Position numbers and translations under genes: made by a program. From a virus, in the IMG/VR virus record IMGVR_UViG_3300031952_000038, positions 1 to 43,100 of that record: a stretch of DNA of 43,100 bases; one strand, 5' to 3'. The notes beneath the pieces are model-generated. The model saw only the letters and a program-made list of their open reading frames with translations, was not told where the DNA came from and searched no databases. Positions 5,798 to 11,889 of the stretch are shown here, in pieces (position 1 is the stretch's first letter; each line of letters opens with the position of its first letter).

Positions 5798-6209
5798 TAT
5801 TTTCAACCACTATTTCATGTAAGGAATATATTTTAGGCATCAATTCGGAAAACAAAATCCAAGCAGATTCTCCATCTAGTATTTTATCTGAACTTATTAA
5901 TGCCGCCACAATTATTGATGCATCTTTACTTGCACTTTGAGCTCTAATATATCTATCTTTTTTATTCCAATCAGGTTGTTCTGCGGATTTATTGAATGGT
6001 TTGCTTGGTTCTTTAACTTCCGTTTTCACTTCTTTTATGAAGCTAAAAACTTTTCCTTTATCATCCAAGTCAAGTTCTACTGTCTTTCCTTTTAGTTCTG
6101 GCTTCACATACTCTTTGGCTTTCTCACTGGGATTAAGCCATTCATCGCTTCCTTCAAGTTTTATTCCTCCAGTCTTGGCTACAAAATTTATCTTTCCGGT
6201 CTTCATCAT
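5775..6209 (-). CDS. Putative OB-fold single-strand DNA-binding-like protein
   Basis: The 144-residue protein starts with beta segments GKINFVAKTGGIKLEGSDEW, LNPSEKAKEYVKPELKGKTV and ELDLDDKGKVFSFI, resembling an OB-fold. A charged linker follows, then a helical RYIRAQSASKDASIIVAAL segment. Proteins of this layout occur in viral replication regions, but I cannot assign a family. It precedes a zinc protein and a nuclease, consistent with a DNA-metabolism cluster. Confidence 0.55.
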   Translation of the reverse strand: MMKTGKINFVAKTGGIKLEGSDEWLNPSEKAKEYVKPELKGKTVELDLDDKGKVFSFIKEVKTEVKEPSKPFNKSAEQPDWNKKDRYIRAQSASKDASIIVAALISSDKILDGESAWILFSELMPKIYSLHEIVVENNEKNLEK

Positions 6210-6211
6210 TC

Positions 6212-6367
6212 TTACATCACCTCATCCTTCTTCTTTATATTGAGGAGTAGTTTAGCCTTTGCACATTCAGGAAAACCTCCAAAATCTGTATGAAGTTGCT
6301 TAAAATCCTTCAATAATGTCTTTGCTCTTTTCTCTTCTTTCTTTACATATTTTATAATCACTTCCAT
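6212..6367 (-). CDS. Small helical protein, unknown
   Basis: A 51-residue ORF, MEVIIKYVKKEEKRAKTLLK..., highly basic and helical with a central HTDFGGFPEC. The ATG follows GGTGAAATAAG, a good archaeal ribosome site. No family recognised. Confidence 0.65.
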   Translation of the reverse strand: MEVIIKYVKKEEKRAKTLLKDFKQLHTDFGGFPECAKAKLLLNIKKKDEVM

Positions 6368-6368
6368 C

Positions 6369-6965
6369 TTATTTCACCTTCTCCTTCTTCTCCTCATCTT
6401 TAATGTTCTCAGCAGAAACAGAAGGGGTTTCACGTGCGATGACATTACACTTCTCAGTTTCTGCTTTCAAACCCATACTCAACAGGTTCCTGTCTTTCGT
6501 ATGTTTTGAACCCCCAGAGGTTGGACTAAGACGTTCGCCTGTAGTCGTGGCTTCTGGGGCGAGAGAACAATCACTACTTAATCTTAAATCTCTAATCTTT
6601 TCAAAGAGTTCAAATAAACATCCTTCTGCCAATTTTATTTTCCCGTCATCAAATACATATTGTCGCCATCCACTATCCCACTTTATTTCTCCAAGACCAA
6701 TATCATTTTCTTTGTTTTTGACAATAAACCATTTAGTCTTATTAAACAACAGGAACATTTTAGGCTTTCTAAAACTCCAATCTTTAAAAACAAGCCATCT
6801 CTTTTTAGGCTCATAATTAAGGGGGTTGTTTTCGTCTTTGCGAAGCCAAACCTGATTATCAAGTTCCTGATCAACATAAATTAGTACTCCTTTCTGTGAA
6901 GGAAAAACATCAAAATCCTTAATAGCCGTACTCAATATTTCTTTAGTAGTCTTTTGCTCAACCAT
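6369..6965 (-). CDS. Hypothetical protein with tryptophan-rich N-domain and unusual C-terminal tail
   Basis: Residues 1-130 look like a real domain: the MVEQKTTKEI leader, NQVWLRKDEN, then WDSGWRQYVFDDGKIKL and CLFELFEKIRDL. Residues ~131-190 differ sharply in composition (LAPEATTTGERLSPTSGG, CNVIARETPSVSAEN) and overlie a dense set of inverted repeats, so this tail may be translated from an inserted structured RNA or mobile-element end. The leader and NQVW segment are duplicated in the next gene. Function unknown. Confidence 0.7.
   Translation of the reverse strand: MVEQKTTKEILSTAIKDFDVFPSQKGVLIYVDQELDNQVWLRKDENNPLNYEPKKRWLVFKDWSFRKPKMFLLFNKTKWFIVKNKENDIGLGEIKWDSGWRQYVFDDGKIKLAEGCLFELFEKIRDLRLSSDCSLAPEATTTGERLSPTSGGSKHTKDRNLLSMGLKAETEKCNVIARETPSVSAENIKDEEKKEKVK
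6411..6560 (-). ncRNA. Candidate structured RNA element inside the 6369-6965 gene
   Basis: Four inverted repeats fall in 150 bases: CAGAAAC+AGAAG with CTTCT+GTTTCTG (6413-6424/6450-6463, 2-nt bulge), ACAGG/CCTGT with a 2-nt loop (6482-6486/6489-6493), CCCCAGA/TCTGGGG (6512-6518/6553-6559) and, nested in the last, GACTA/TAGTC (6524-6528/6542-6546). Such density is not expected in ordinary coding sequence. It could be a relic of an IS605/TnpB 3' end or an independent RNA. No family is assigned. Confidence 0.4.
6831..6858 (-). repeat. 28-bp repeat copy 1 (NQVW segment)
   Basis: Matches 7045-7072 with a single mismatch and encodes the NQVWLRKDE segment of the 6369-6965 protein. Confidence 0.9.
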
Positions 6966-7194
6966 AGAGTGCCTCCCACAATTCCTTCTGCTGTTTCTCA
7001 GTTAAGTGCTCAATAAAAACTGACTTCTTAACCCTCTCAACCTGTTCGTCTTTGCGAAACCAAACCTGATTAGTAAAATCTTCTAATTCTTTCTTTGCTT
7101 GATTAAGTTCCTCTATTGTTTTAGCATACAATATCTTAGCTTTAATTACATCAATCGTTAATACAATATTCAAAGTAGTTTTCTGCTCAAACAT
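6958..7194 (-). CDS. Small helical protein, partial paralogue of the next gene
   Basis: The 78-residue protein starts MFEQKTTLNIV and contains NQVWFRKDEQVERVKK, both shared with the 6369-6965 protein, then HLTEKQQKELWEALYG. The middle part is a coiled-coil-like helix. It looks like a product of partial gene duplication followed by divergence. The ATG follows a GGTGAAATA site. Function unknown. Confidence 0.65.
   Translation of the reverse strand: MFEQKTTLNIVLTIDVIKAKILYAKTIEELNQAKKELEDFTNQVWFRKDEQVERVKKSVFIEHLTEKQQKELWEALYG
7045..7072 (-). repeat. 28-bp repeat copy 2 (NQVW segment)
   Basis: Matches 6831-6858 with one mismatch and encodes NQVWFRKDE in the neighbouring gene. Together with the shared MxEQKTT starts it shows tandem duplication of gene parts. 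Confidence 0.9.
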
Positions 7195-7197
7195 AAT

Positions 7198-7323
7198 CTA
7201 TTTCACCTTTGGTTTGCTTTTTTTACTATTTCCACGAGTTCCGCCATTAAGGCAGATGCCTTCATCAGCAATATACACTTCCTTACACACTTCACAAGTC
7301 CAAATAACCTTTTGCTCAATCAT
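7198..7323 (-). CDS. Small zinc-ribbon-like protein
   Basis: A 41-residue ORF: MIEQKVIWTCEVCKEVYIAD followed by EGICLNGG and a basic tail. CxxC at 10-13 and a later Cys suggest half a zinc ribbon. The MIEQK start belongs to the same leader family as two downstream genes and the C5-methyltransferase. Its ATG overlaps the TAA of the previous gene (TAATG). Confidence 0.6.
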   Translation of the reverse strand: MIEQKVIWTCEVCKEVYIADEGICLNGGTRGNSKKSKPKVK

Positions 7324-7679
7324 TATATTAGTCTCCCCATTACTTCTGCGCTTATGAACATCCTCTTCCAATAATCTATCATTATCTCAAGCTTCTGAGT
7401 TTCCTTAATCTTATCACTAATAAGACTTTGAACATGAACATAACCAAGATGCTTGCCCAGTCTTATTGCCTGTTCTGATTTTCTTTTCAAATCATTAGTG
7501 TAACGAGCCTTTCCCTCAGCATCAACTTCATCTGTTATCTCGTTAAGAGTTTGGTATTCTATCTTCTTGTTGCCGTCAGTGAGACCTGCTATTTCGTCAT
7601 TGAGAATGAGCAGTTTTTCTTGTGCGGCCTTAATCTCTTCAGGAAGTTCTTGCAGTCTTTTAAAAATCTCTTCTTTCAT
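7323..7679 (-). CDS. Coiled-coil protein, unknown function
   Basis: About 118 residues, largely coiled coil, with NEITDEVDAEGKARYTNDLK followed by RKSEQAIRLG in the middle. Similar helical proteins occur in early regions of many phages without known function. The ATG at 7679 follows GAGGTGA with ideal spacing, so the longer GTG start at 7688 is unlikely. Confidence 0.65.
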   Translation of the reverse strand: MKEEIFKRLQELPEEIKAAQEKLLILNDEIAGLTDGNKKIEYQTLNEITDEVDAEGKARYTNDLKRKSEQAIRLGKHLGYVHVQSLISDKIKETQKLEIMIDYWKRMFISAEVMGRLI

Positions 7680-7730
7680 AAGTTTCACCTCAATAAAGTA
7701 AGTTCATTAAGCTTAATAATGTTGCTTACT

Positions 7731-8195
7731 TTAAATATTTTTTGGTTTCGGCTCTTTTATCTTTCCATAAGCTTCATTTAACAATTCTTCGGGTTCACAC
7801 TTTCTTTTCATCATTATGCTTTGGTTTCTCGCCAGTTCTTCAAGTTCAGCAAAGGGAGTTTTCTCTTTTATCTTCCGAATAAGATTTGTTATGCAACGCT
7901 CTTTTAGTTCAAGCATTTCCTTTTCAAATGCTTCCTTTAGTGGCCTCATGGTTTTGAGTTTTTCTTGCTGAAATCTTAATTCCTCAGCTATTTTCAGGTG
8001 CTCTAGTCGTTCTTTTTCTAGTTCTGCTTCTTTGCTTCCTATGTCCGTCATTGAATAGGCTTGTTCTATTAATCTATCAATCATACTGCTGTTGCTTAAT
8101 CCGTTTATTGCTGCAAGGTATTGGAGTTTTTTGCTGTTATTTTCATCTATGTAAAAGAGTTTTTTAATTCCTATTTTAATCTTGTTTCTACCCAT
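7731..8195 (-). CDS. Ribbon-helix-helix regulator with long coiled coil
   Basis: The 154-residue protein begins MGRNKIKIGIKKLFYIDENN, followed by KKLQYLAAINGLSNSSMIDRLIEQA, a strand-helix-helix unit of ribbon-helix-helix type. Residues ~55-125 form a charged coiled coil. It is the first gene after an AT-rich control region with two direct repeats 21 bp apart, so autoregulation is plausible though unproved. Confidence 0.65.
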   Translation of the reverse strand: MGRNKIKIGIKKLFYIDENNSKKLQYLAAINGLSNSSMIDRLIEQAYSMTDIGSKEAELEKERLEHLKIAEELRFQQEKLKTMRPLKEAFEKEMLELKERCITNLIRKIKEKTPFAELEELARNQSIMMKRKCEPEELLNEAYGKIKEPKPKNI

Positions 8196-8281
8196 TTTTT
8201 ATAGTTAACCTCTCAAGTTTTTTTATATATAAGTTATATATATATATATATAAGTTATATAATAAATTATATAAATATTAT
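8196..8281 (-). promoter_or_regulatory. AT-rich promoter/operator region with phased repeats
   Basis: This short gap is almost pure A+T. TATATAAGTTATATA occurs at 8226-8240 and again at 8247-8261, a spacing of 21 bp or two helical turns, putting both on one DNA face. Several TATA-like strings could serve TBP. It sits directly upstream of a ribbon-helix-helix gene whose family binds such repeats. Confidence 0.6.
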
Positions 8282-8509
8282 TCATAAATTCATTGGTTTA
8301 TCTCTTTCTTTTATTGTTATGAAGCATTCTATGTCTGTTCTTTCTTCAAGATTATTCCAGAAGTCGTATACTGTGCTGATGCTCTTCTTTGTGTCCTTGC
8401 TTAGTCTTGTGAAGTTAGGTTTGAACTTTTGCTTCTTCAAGGACTCTATGAATTCTCTTAGCCAACTACTTGTTACTGGCAGTATTCCTTCAATTCTCAC
8501 ATTTATCAT
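8282..8509 (-). CDS. Hypothetical protein, possibly helix-turn-helix
   Basis: About 75 residues from the ATG at 8509 (MINVRIEGILPVTSSWLREF), chosen because GGAGG lies 6 nt upstream; a longer ORF runs from 8545. The segment RLSKDTKKSISTVYDFWNNL resembles a helix-turn-helix recognition region. Function unknown; early regulatory neighbourhood. Confidence 0.6.
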   Translation of the reverse strand: MINVRIEGILPVTSSWLREFIESLKKQKFKPNFTRLSKDTKKSISTVYDFWNNLEERTDIECFITIKERDKPMNL

Positions 8510-8541
8510 GGTCTTTCCTCCTCTTCTGTCTATAAGCCTCG

Positions 8542-8841
8542 TCAAACCCCTTTTTTGCCTTGTTTTACAGGCTTTTCCTCTATCTTAGGGGTTTTATCCT
8601 TTCTCTTATTATAGTGCCTCTTTTGAGGCTTAATGAGTGTTTCTTGAGGTTTTTCCACGATTTCGGGCTCTTTAACCTCTTCCAGAGGTTTTTGTGATGG
8701 GAGCATGTAAAATTCTATCTGTATGTTTGTCAACTCATCAACTTTAGCCTTTATCTCTAGTTGCTGAATAGCCACTCTTTCAGTCATCAGTCCCGTATAT
8801 TTCTTGATGAATTCAATTAATTCTCTGTTAGATTCTTGCAT
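8542..8841 (-). CDS. Hypothetical coiled-coil protein with basic tail
   Basis: The 99-residue protein has an N-terminal helix (MQESNRELIEFIKKYTGLMT) and a long low-complexity tail alternating PEIVEKPQE and KPQKRHYNKRKDKTPK. The strongly basic end suggests nucleic-acid contact. No family recognised. Confidence 0.6.
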   Translation of the reverse strand: MQESNRELIEFIKKYTGLMTERVAIQQLEIKAKVDELTNIQIEFYMLPSQKPLEEVKEPEIVEKPQETLIKPQKRHYNKRKDKTPKIEEKPVKQGKKGV

Positions 8842-8976
8842 TTATTTCGCCTCTTCAAACGTTTTTTTCTTGTAACAAGCAAAACTACAGCAACCTAGAT
8901 GGCTTACTGCGGAGCCACAGGCCGTGCTTATGCTGTTGAAGTTAAAGTTCTTCCTGCAAACCGTGCATTTTGGCAT
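8842..8976 (-). CDS. Small zinc-finger protein
   Basis: A 44-residue ORF, MPKCTVCRKNFNFN..., with CxxC (4-7), Cys20 and GCCSFACYKKK (29-34). It shares the CxVCxxxF...CSxAC layout with the protein at 2817-2996, so the two are probably paralogues. Its stop overlaps the start of the next gene. Confidence 0.7.
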   Translation of the reverse strand: MPKCTVCRKNFNFNSISTACGSAVSHLGCCSFACYKKKTFEEAK

Positions 8977-8977
8977 T

Positions 8978-9211
8978 TTATTCATCATCCTCGCAAACTT
9001 GATAAGACACATTTCTTTTCCTAGTTACAGTGTGCTTAATTTCTTCAGGAGTATCTTTAAACTTCTTCCATTTCCAGAAGTCAAGAGTTCCGCCTGCTTT
9101 GGCATATTCTATGTATTCCCAATCTTCTCTTTCTAAGGCTTTTAATCGGTCATCCGTGGCTTTTATGAAATCGTCAAGCTCCTTAATTAATTGGTTTGTG
9201 TCTTCAATCAT
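8978..9211 (-). CDS. Hypothetical protein
   Basis: 77 residues from the ATG at 9211 (MIEDTNQLIKELDDFIKATD), preceded by GAGGT; an extension to 9250 lacks a good ribosome site. Helical N-half, then WEYIEYAKAGGTLDFWKWKK and a charged end. No family recognised. Confidence 0.65.
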   Translation of the reverse strand: MIEDTNQLIKELDDFIKATDDRLKALEREDWEYIEYAKAGGTLDFWKWKKFKDTPEEIKHTVTRKRNVSYQVCEDDE

Positions 9212-9290
9212 CGTGAAACCTCTTTTCCATCTTTCGCTCCCACACTTCATTCATTAGTTCTGTGTCAAACTCTTGGCTTTCCTCACTCAT
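9204..9290 (-). CDS. Mini-protein, 28 residues
   Basis: The ORF MSEESQEFDTELMNEVWERK bridges two genes: its ATG overlaps the end of the QRPEVKA protein gene and its stop lies just past the ATG of the next gene. It contains the ribosome site GAGGT for that gene and may function mainly in translational coupling. Confidence 0.4.
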   Translation of the reverse strand: MSEESQEFDTELMNEVWERKMEKRFHDD

Positions 9291-9861
9291 TATTTTCATC
9301 CCTTAATATCTTCTTTATCGTATAATCTATTATGTTTGGCAAATCCTTCTTAAGCTTTTTAGTAACTCCATCAGTATAAACTTTCTTTCCAAGAACATCA
9401 AGATATTCATCAGGATGATTTTTCTGATGTTCAACTTTCCTCTGATAATAAGCTTTATGTTGAGCTTTTACTTCGGGTCTCTGACAGTAAGCCTTCTGGT
9501 AAGCCTTATGGTAAGCTTTTACTTCAGGTCTCTGATAATAAGCCTTTACTTCGGGTCTCTGACAGTAAGCCTTATGGTAAGCCTTTACTTCAGGTCTCTG
9601 ATAATAAGCCTTATTGTAAGCCTTTACTTCAGGTCTCTGATAATAAGCCTTATTGTAAGCCTTCCTTTTGGCTTTTACTTCGGGTCTCTGATGGTAAGCC
9701 TTCTGGTAAGCTTTATGGTAAGCCTTTACTTCGGGTCTCTGATAGTAAGCCTTATGGTGAGCTTTTACTTCGGGTCTCTGATGGTAAGCCTTCTGGTAAG
9801 CTTTATGGTGAGCTTTTACTTCGGGTCTCTGATAGTAAGCCTTATGGCTTTCTTTACTCAT
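9283..9861 (-). CDS. QRPEVKA tandem-repeat protein
   Basis: The 192-residue protein contains nine QRPEVKA units spaced by 9, 13 or 17 residues, joined by KAYxxKAY linkers, over residues ~8-140. Tyr, His, Lys, Gln and Ala dominate. A short unique C-terminus (PDEYLDVLGKKVYTDGVTKK, then LPNIIDYTIKKIL) follows. Repeats of the YYQRPEVKAK type occur in scattered phage proteins with no established function; basic helical repeats suggest DNA or RNA binding. Unequal exchange between units should make repeat number vary. The ATG follows GGGGGATG. Confidence 0.8.
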   Translation of the reverse strand: MSKESHKAYYQRPEVKAHHKAYQKAYHQRPEVKAHHKAYYQRPEVKAYHKAYQKAYHQRPEVKAKRKAYNKAYYQRPEVKAYNKAYYQRPEVKAYHKAYCQRPEVKAYYQRPEVKAYHKAYQKAYCQRPEVKAQHKAYYQRKVEHQKNHPDEYLDVLGKKVYTDGVTKKLKKDLPNIIDYTIKKILRDENNE

Positions 9862-10442
9862 GTTTTCATCCCCCTTTTTATGCTTACGGATAATCCACCG
9901 CCTTTTTTTCCATTGGAAAGACCGAGCTTCTCAAAGATGAAATCTCTTACTTCCTTAGTATGTCTTTCCGGCCCGAAACCAAGCTTTTCACAGTCATCCT
10001 TGCTAAAAACACAAGTCAAACCTATTTTAGTCATCTCTATTGTCAGGTTCTTACCTCTTCCTCCGCTTGGAAGCCTCTCAGAAGCCTCAAGAACCCCCTT
10101 TTTAACGCTTTTCTCTGCTTCTACGTCCTTTGCAGCCTCCCGGTCATTATCAGCCTTTTCCTGCCTCTTCTCAGTCTCCTCTTCATTGAGTTTGACTATA
10201 TCATTCTGCATCATCTTAGCTAATTTCTTCATAAACAAACTCCCCTCCTGTTTTCTAATCCAGTCATAGTAAGCCCGTGTTTCTCTGTTCTGTCGTTCCT
10301 TCTCAAGCTTCTCGTGAACTCTGTATTCGTTCATGTCCTCAACTTCCGAGGGGATGCCATTCATTTTTGTTCGCCTCGTTAAGTCATTTATCTGCTGCCA
10401 GAAAAGATTGGCTATGAATTCCTTATCTTCGTGCGGTTTCAT
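9858..10442 (-). CDS. Hypothetical coiled-coil protein with C-terminal domain
   Basis: The 194-residue protein has a charged coiled-coil first half (RVHEKLEKERQNRETRAYYD, EEETEKRQEKADND) and a more globular C-terminus, LTIEMTKIGLTCVFSKDDCE followed by KLGFGPERHTKEVRDFIFEK. It is the first gene behind the TATA promoter near 10495, and GAGGTGAAACAG gives a strong ribosome site. Function unknown; promoter-proximal position suggests an early gene. Confidence 0.7.
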   Translation of the reverse strand: MKPHEDKEFIANLFWQQINDLTRRTKMNGIPSEVEDMNEYRVHEKLEKERQNRETRAYYDWIRKQEGSLFMKKLAKMMQNDIVKLNEEETEKRQEKADNDREAAKDVEAEKSVKKGVLEASERLPSGGRGKNLTIEMTKIGLTCVFSKDDCEKLGFGPERHTKEVRDFIFEKLGLSNGKKGGGLSVSIKRGMKT

Positions 10443-10488
10443 TCTGTTTCACCTCAAAATGCTTCATAATAACATAGAATAGTAGTCA

Positions 10489-10508
10489 AAGTATATAAAT
10501 CTTTCGGT
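10489..10508 (-). promoter_or_regulatory. Archaeal BRE/TATA promoter
   Basis: On the minus strand CGAAAGA is followed directly by TTTATATAC, a canonical BRE plus TATA box. The ATG of the first gene is about 50 bases further on, leaving room for a transcription start some 25 bases after the box and a leader containing GAGGTGA. It follows the terminator at 10545-10599 and so opens a separate transcription unit. Confidence 0.75.
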
Positions 10509-10538
10509 TTTAGCGAAGGTTTCTTTGTCTTTACTGGT

Positions 10539-10605
10539 AAAAAACCCTGAAAGGAATCCAAAGAAACATAAGTTTTTTTGGGGGTGAAAACTTTCAGGGC
10601 AAAAA
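10539..10605 (-). terminator. Terminator: inverted repeat with oligo-T
   Basis: CCCTGAAAG (10545-10553) and CTTTCAGGG (10591-10599) pair perfectly around a ~37-nt loop. Reading on the minus strand, the second arm is followed at once by a T6 run. It ends the structural/lysis unit ahead of the TATA promoter near 10495. Confidence 0.65.
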
Positions 10606-10621
10606 ACCAGTTTATGTGAAC

Positions 10622-10846
10622 TTAAAGTTCTACTTCTGTAAAGTAGAAATCCACTGCGTCAGCCAACAGTTTAATGAACAGGGCCGCAATTGCTCCTCCA
10701 AGGCTTATTAGCAATGTTTTCCAGTCAAATCCTATTGCGAGGTTTATTCCTGCAAGGATCGCTATTATTCCCTTAATGCTGTCCTTGTTCCTGTACAGTG
10801 CTTCTGATAACTTGTATCCTTTCCAACTAAGGTTTGGACTTTTCAT
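10622..10846 (-). CDS. Two-helix membrane protein, holin candidate
   Basis: The 74-residue protein has two hydrophobic helices, about residues 24-41 (IKGIIAILAGINLAIGF) and 44-63 (TLLISLGGAIAALFIKLLAD), with charged ends. Size, topology and position two genes after the papain-like protease fit a class II holin, which would open the membrane at lysis. It could instead be a structural membrane protein. Confidence 0.6.
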   Translation of the reverse strand: MKSPNLSWKGYKLSEALYRNKDSIKGIIAILAGINLAIGFDWKTLLISLGGAIAALFIKLLADAVDFYFTEVEL

Positions 10847-10864
10847 TCTTTGTTTCCCTCCGAT

Positions 10865-11101
10865 TCATGTTTTTCCTGTTATGTGAGCTATTAAGAATCC
10901 TAATATTATTCCGCAAAGGGTGAGGGCTGTTCCTCCAGTCCAAAGAGCGAGTTTTACTTTACCGCTTATCTTTTCGTGTTCTTTGCCGTTACTTTCACAG
11001 AATTCTCCAACCTTTCTTTCCAAATCTTCTAACTTTTCAAAAATTGTTTGATTAGTAATTCTCACGAATGTTTTGTTTCCGTTATCATTTTTTTTCATCA
11101 T
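10865..11101 (-). CDS. XhlA-like membrane protein
   Basis: The 78-residue protein has an amphipathic/coiled N-terminal half (FEKLEDLERKVGEFCESNGK) and one C-terminal transmembrane helix (LALWTGGTALTLCGIILGFL). The EHEKISGKVKL link before the helix resembles haemolysin XhlA-type phage lysis accessories. It lies between the holin candidate and the protease, completing a lysis-like cassette. Confidence 0.6.
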   Translation of the reverse strand: MMKKNDNGNKTFVRITNQTIFEKLEDLERKVGEFCESNGKEHEKISGKVKLALWTGGTALTLCGIILGFLIAHITGKT

Positions 11102-11115
11102 TTGTTACCTCTTTT

Positions 11116-11889
11116 TCATATTCGTATAGTCCAGCAGTCAAACCAAGGGCAATCATAAACATAACTATAAGGAAGCCAGGCTCTTCCTTTATCAGCCCAG
11201 TTCTTTCCCCAACTATTCTGTATTCTGAAAGCAACCTTATTATCATCATAACCTATAATATAGATTGCGTGTCCTCCAACAACCTTATTATCATAAGCAG
11301 GAATGGTGTCTTTAGTTAATCCTATCCAAGCTTCAGTAACGGGGATGGCTAGACTAACAGGATGACTTTGATTAAGGCTTTCTTTTATTCCTGGAACAGA
11401 CAGAATCCTTAAATATTCCTTTATCCTGAAGAATCTTGCGAAAGCACCACAGAATATTCCCGGATTATAGTTTATGTCTTTATCATTGTAAGCCATAAGT
11501 TTCTCAGGACAATCACCAAAATCATGGATAACTTTAAAAGCTTCTCTAAGATAACTTCCTTTGTCATCAGGAAATAATCCATTAAGAATTCTGCTATTAT
11601 AATAATTGTATTGCTCACTGCCCTCAACAAATTCTTCCCGGTTTATTCTTGATTCCATTTCATAAACGGCGACTGCACTATAAGCTGTGCAGCTATTAGC
11701 GCTTCCTTGCTGTCTGACTTCGCTAGCGTAAGTGCTTAAATCAACAATAGAAGGAAGAATGCCTATTGGTTTGTATCCTGTTATGTGGTCTCTAGTGTCA
11801 AGAGGGTCTTGCAAAGCGCCAAGTCTAAAGGCTTTCTTCGTGGTTATCCTTTCCTTCTTCTTGAAAAGCTTTAATAACCATTTAATCAT
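11116..11889 (-). CDS. Papain-family (C1A) cysteine protease, candidate lysis enzyme
   Basis: The 257-residue protein contains the full C1 peptidase signature: QQGSANSCTAYSA with oxyanion Gln61 and nucleophile Cys67, GGHAIYIIGYDD with His207, and IQNSWGKNW with Asn225. The N-terminus is an amphipathic basic helix (MIKWLLKLFKKKERI) rather than a signal peptide. Next to two small membrane proteins and at the end of the late unit, it is best explained as an endolysin that cuts a protein cell envelope such as an S-layer. A virion-maturation or entry role is the alternative. Confidence 0.85.
   Translation of the reverse strand: MIKWLLKLFKKKERITTKKAFRLGALQDPLDTRDHITGYKPIGILPSIVDLSTYASEVRQQGSANSCTAYSAVAVYEMESRINREEFVEGSEQYNYYNSRILNGLFPDDKGSYLREAFKVIHDFGDCPEKLMAYNDKDINYNPGIFCGAFARFFRIKEYLRILSVPGIKESLNQSHPVSLAIPVTEAWIGLTKDTIPAYDNKVVGGHAIYIIGYDDNKVAFRIQNSWGKNWADKGRAWLPYSYVYDCPWFDCWTIRI

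Noticed and set aside
6500-6520. Possible tRNA T-arm (GGGGGTTCAAAAC)
   Set aside because: No matching acceptor, D or anticodon arms could be drawn around it; the stems present fit a different structure.
9430-9850. CRISPR-like regularly spaced repeats
   Set aside because: The repeats are codon-phased, encode QRPEVKA units in one frame, and lack unique spacers of constant length.
9415-10269. 284-residue plus-strand ORF
   Set aside because: It is the antisense shadow of the QRPEVKA repeat gene and its neighbour; its hydrophobic repeats are simply the reverse reading of the coding repeats.
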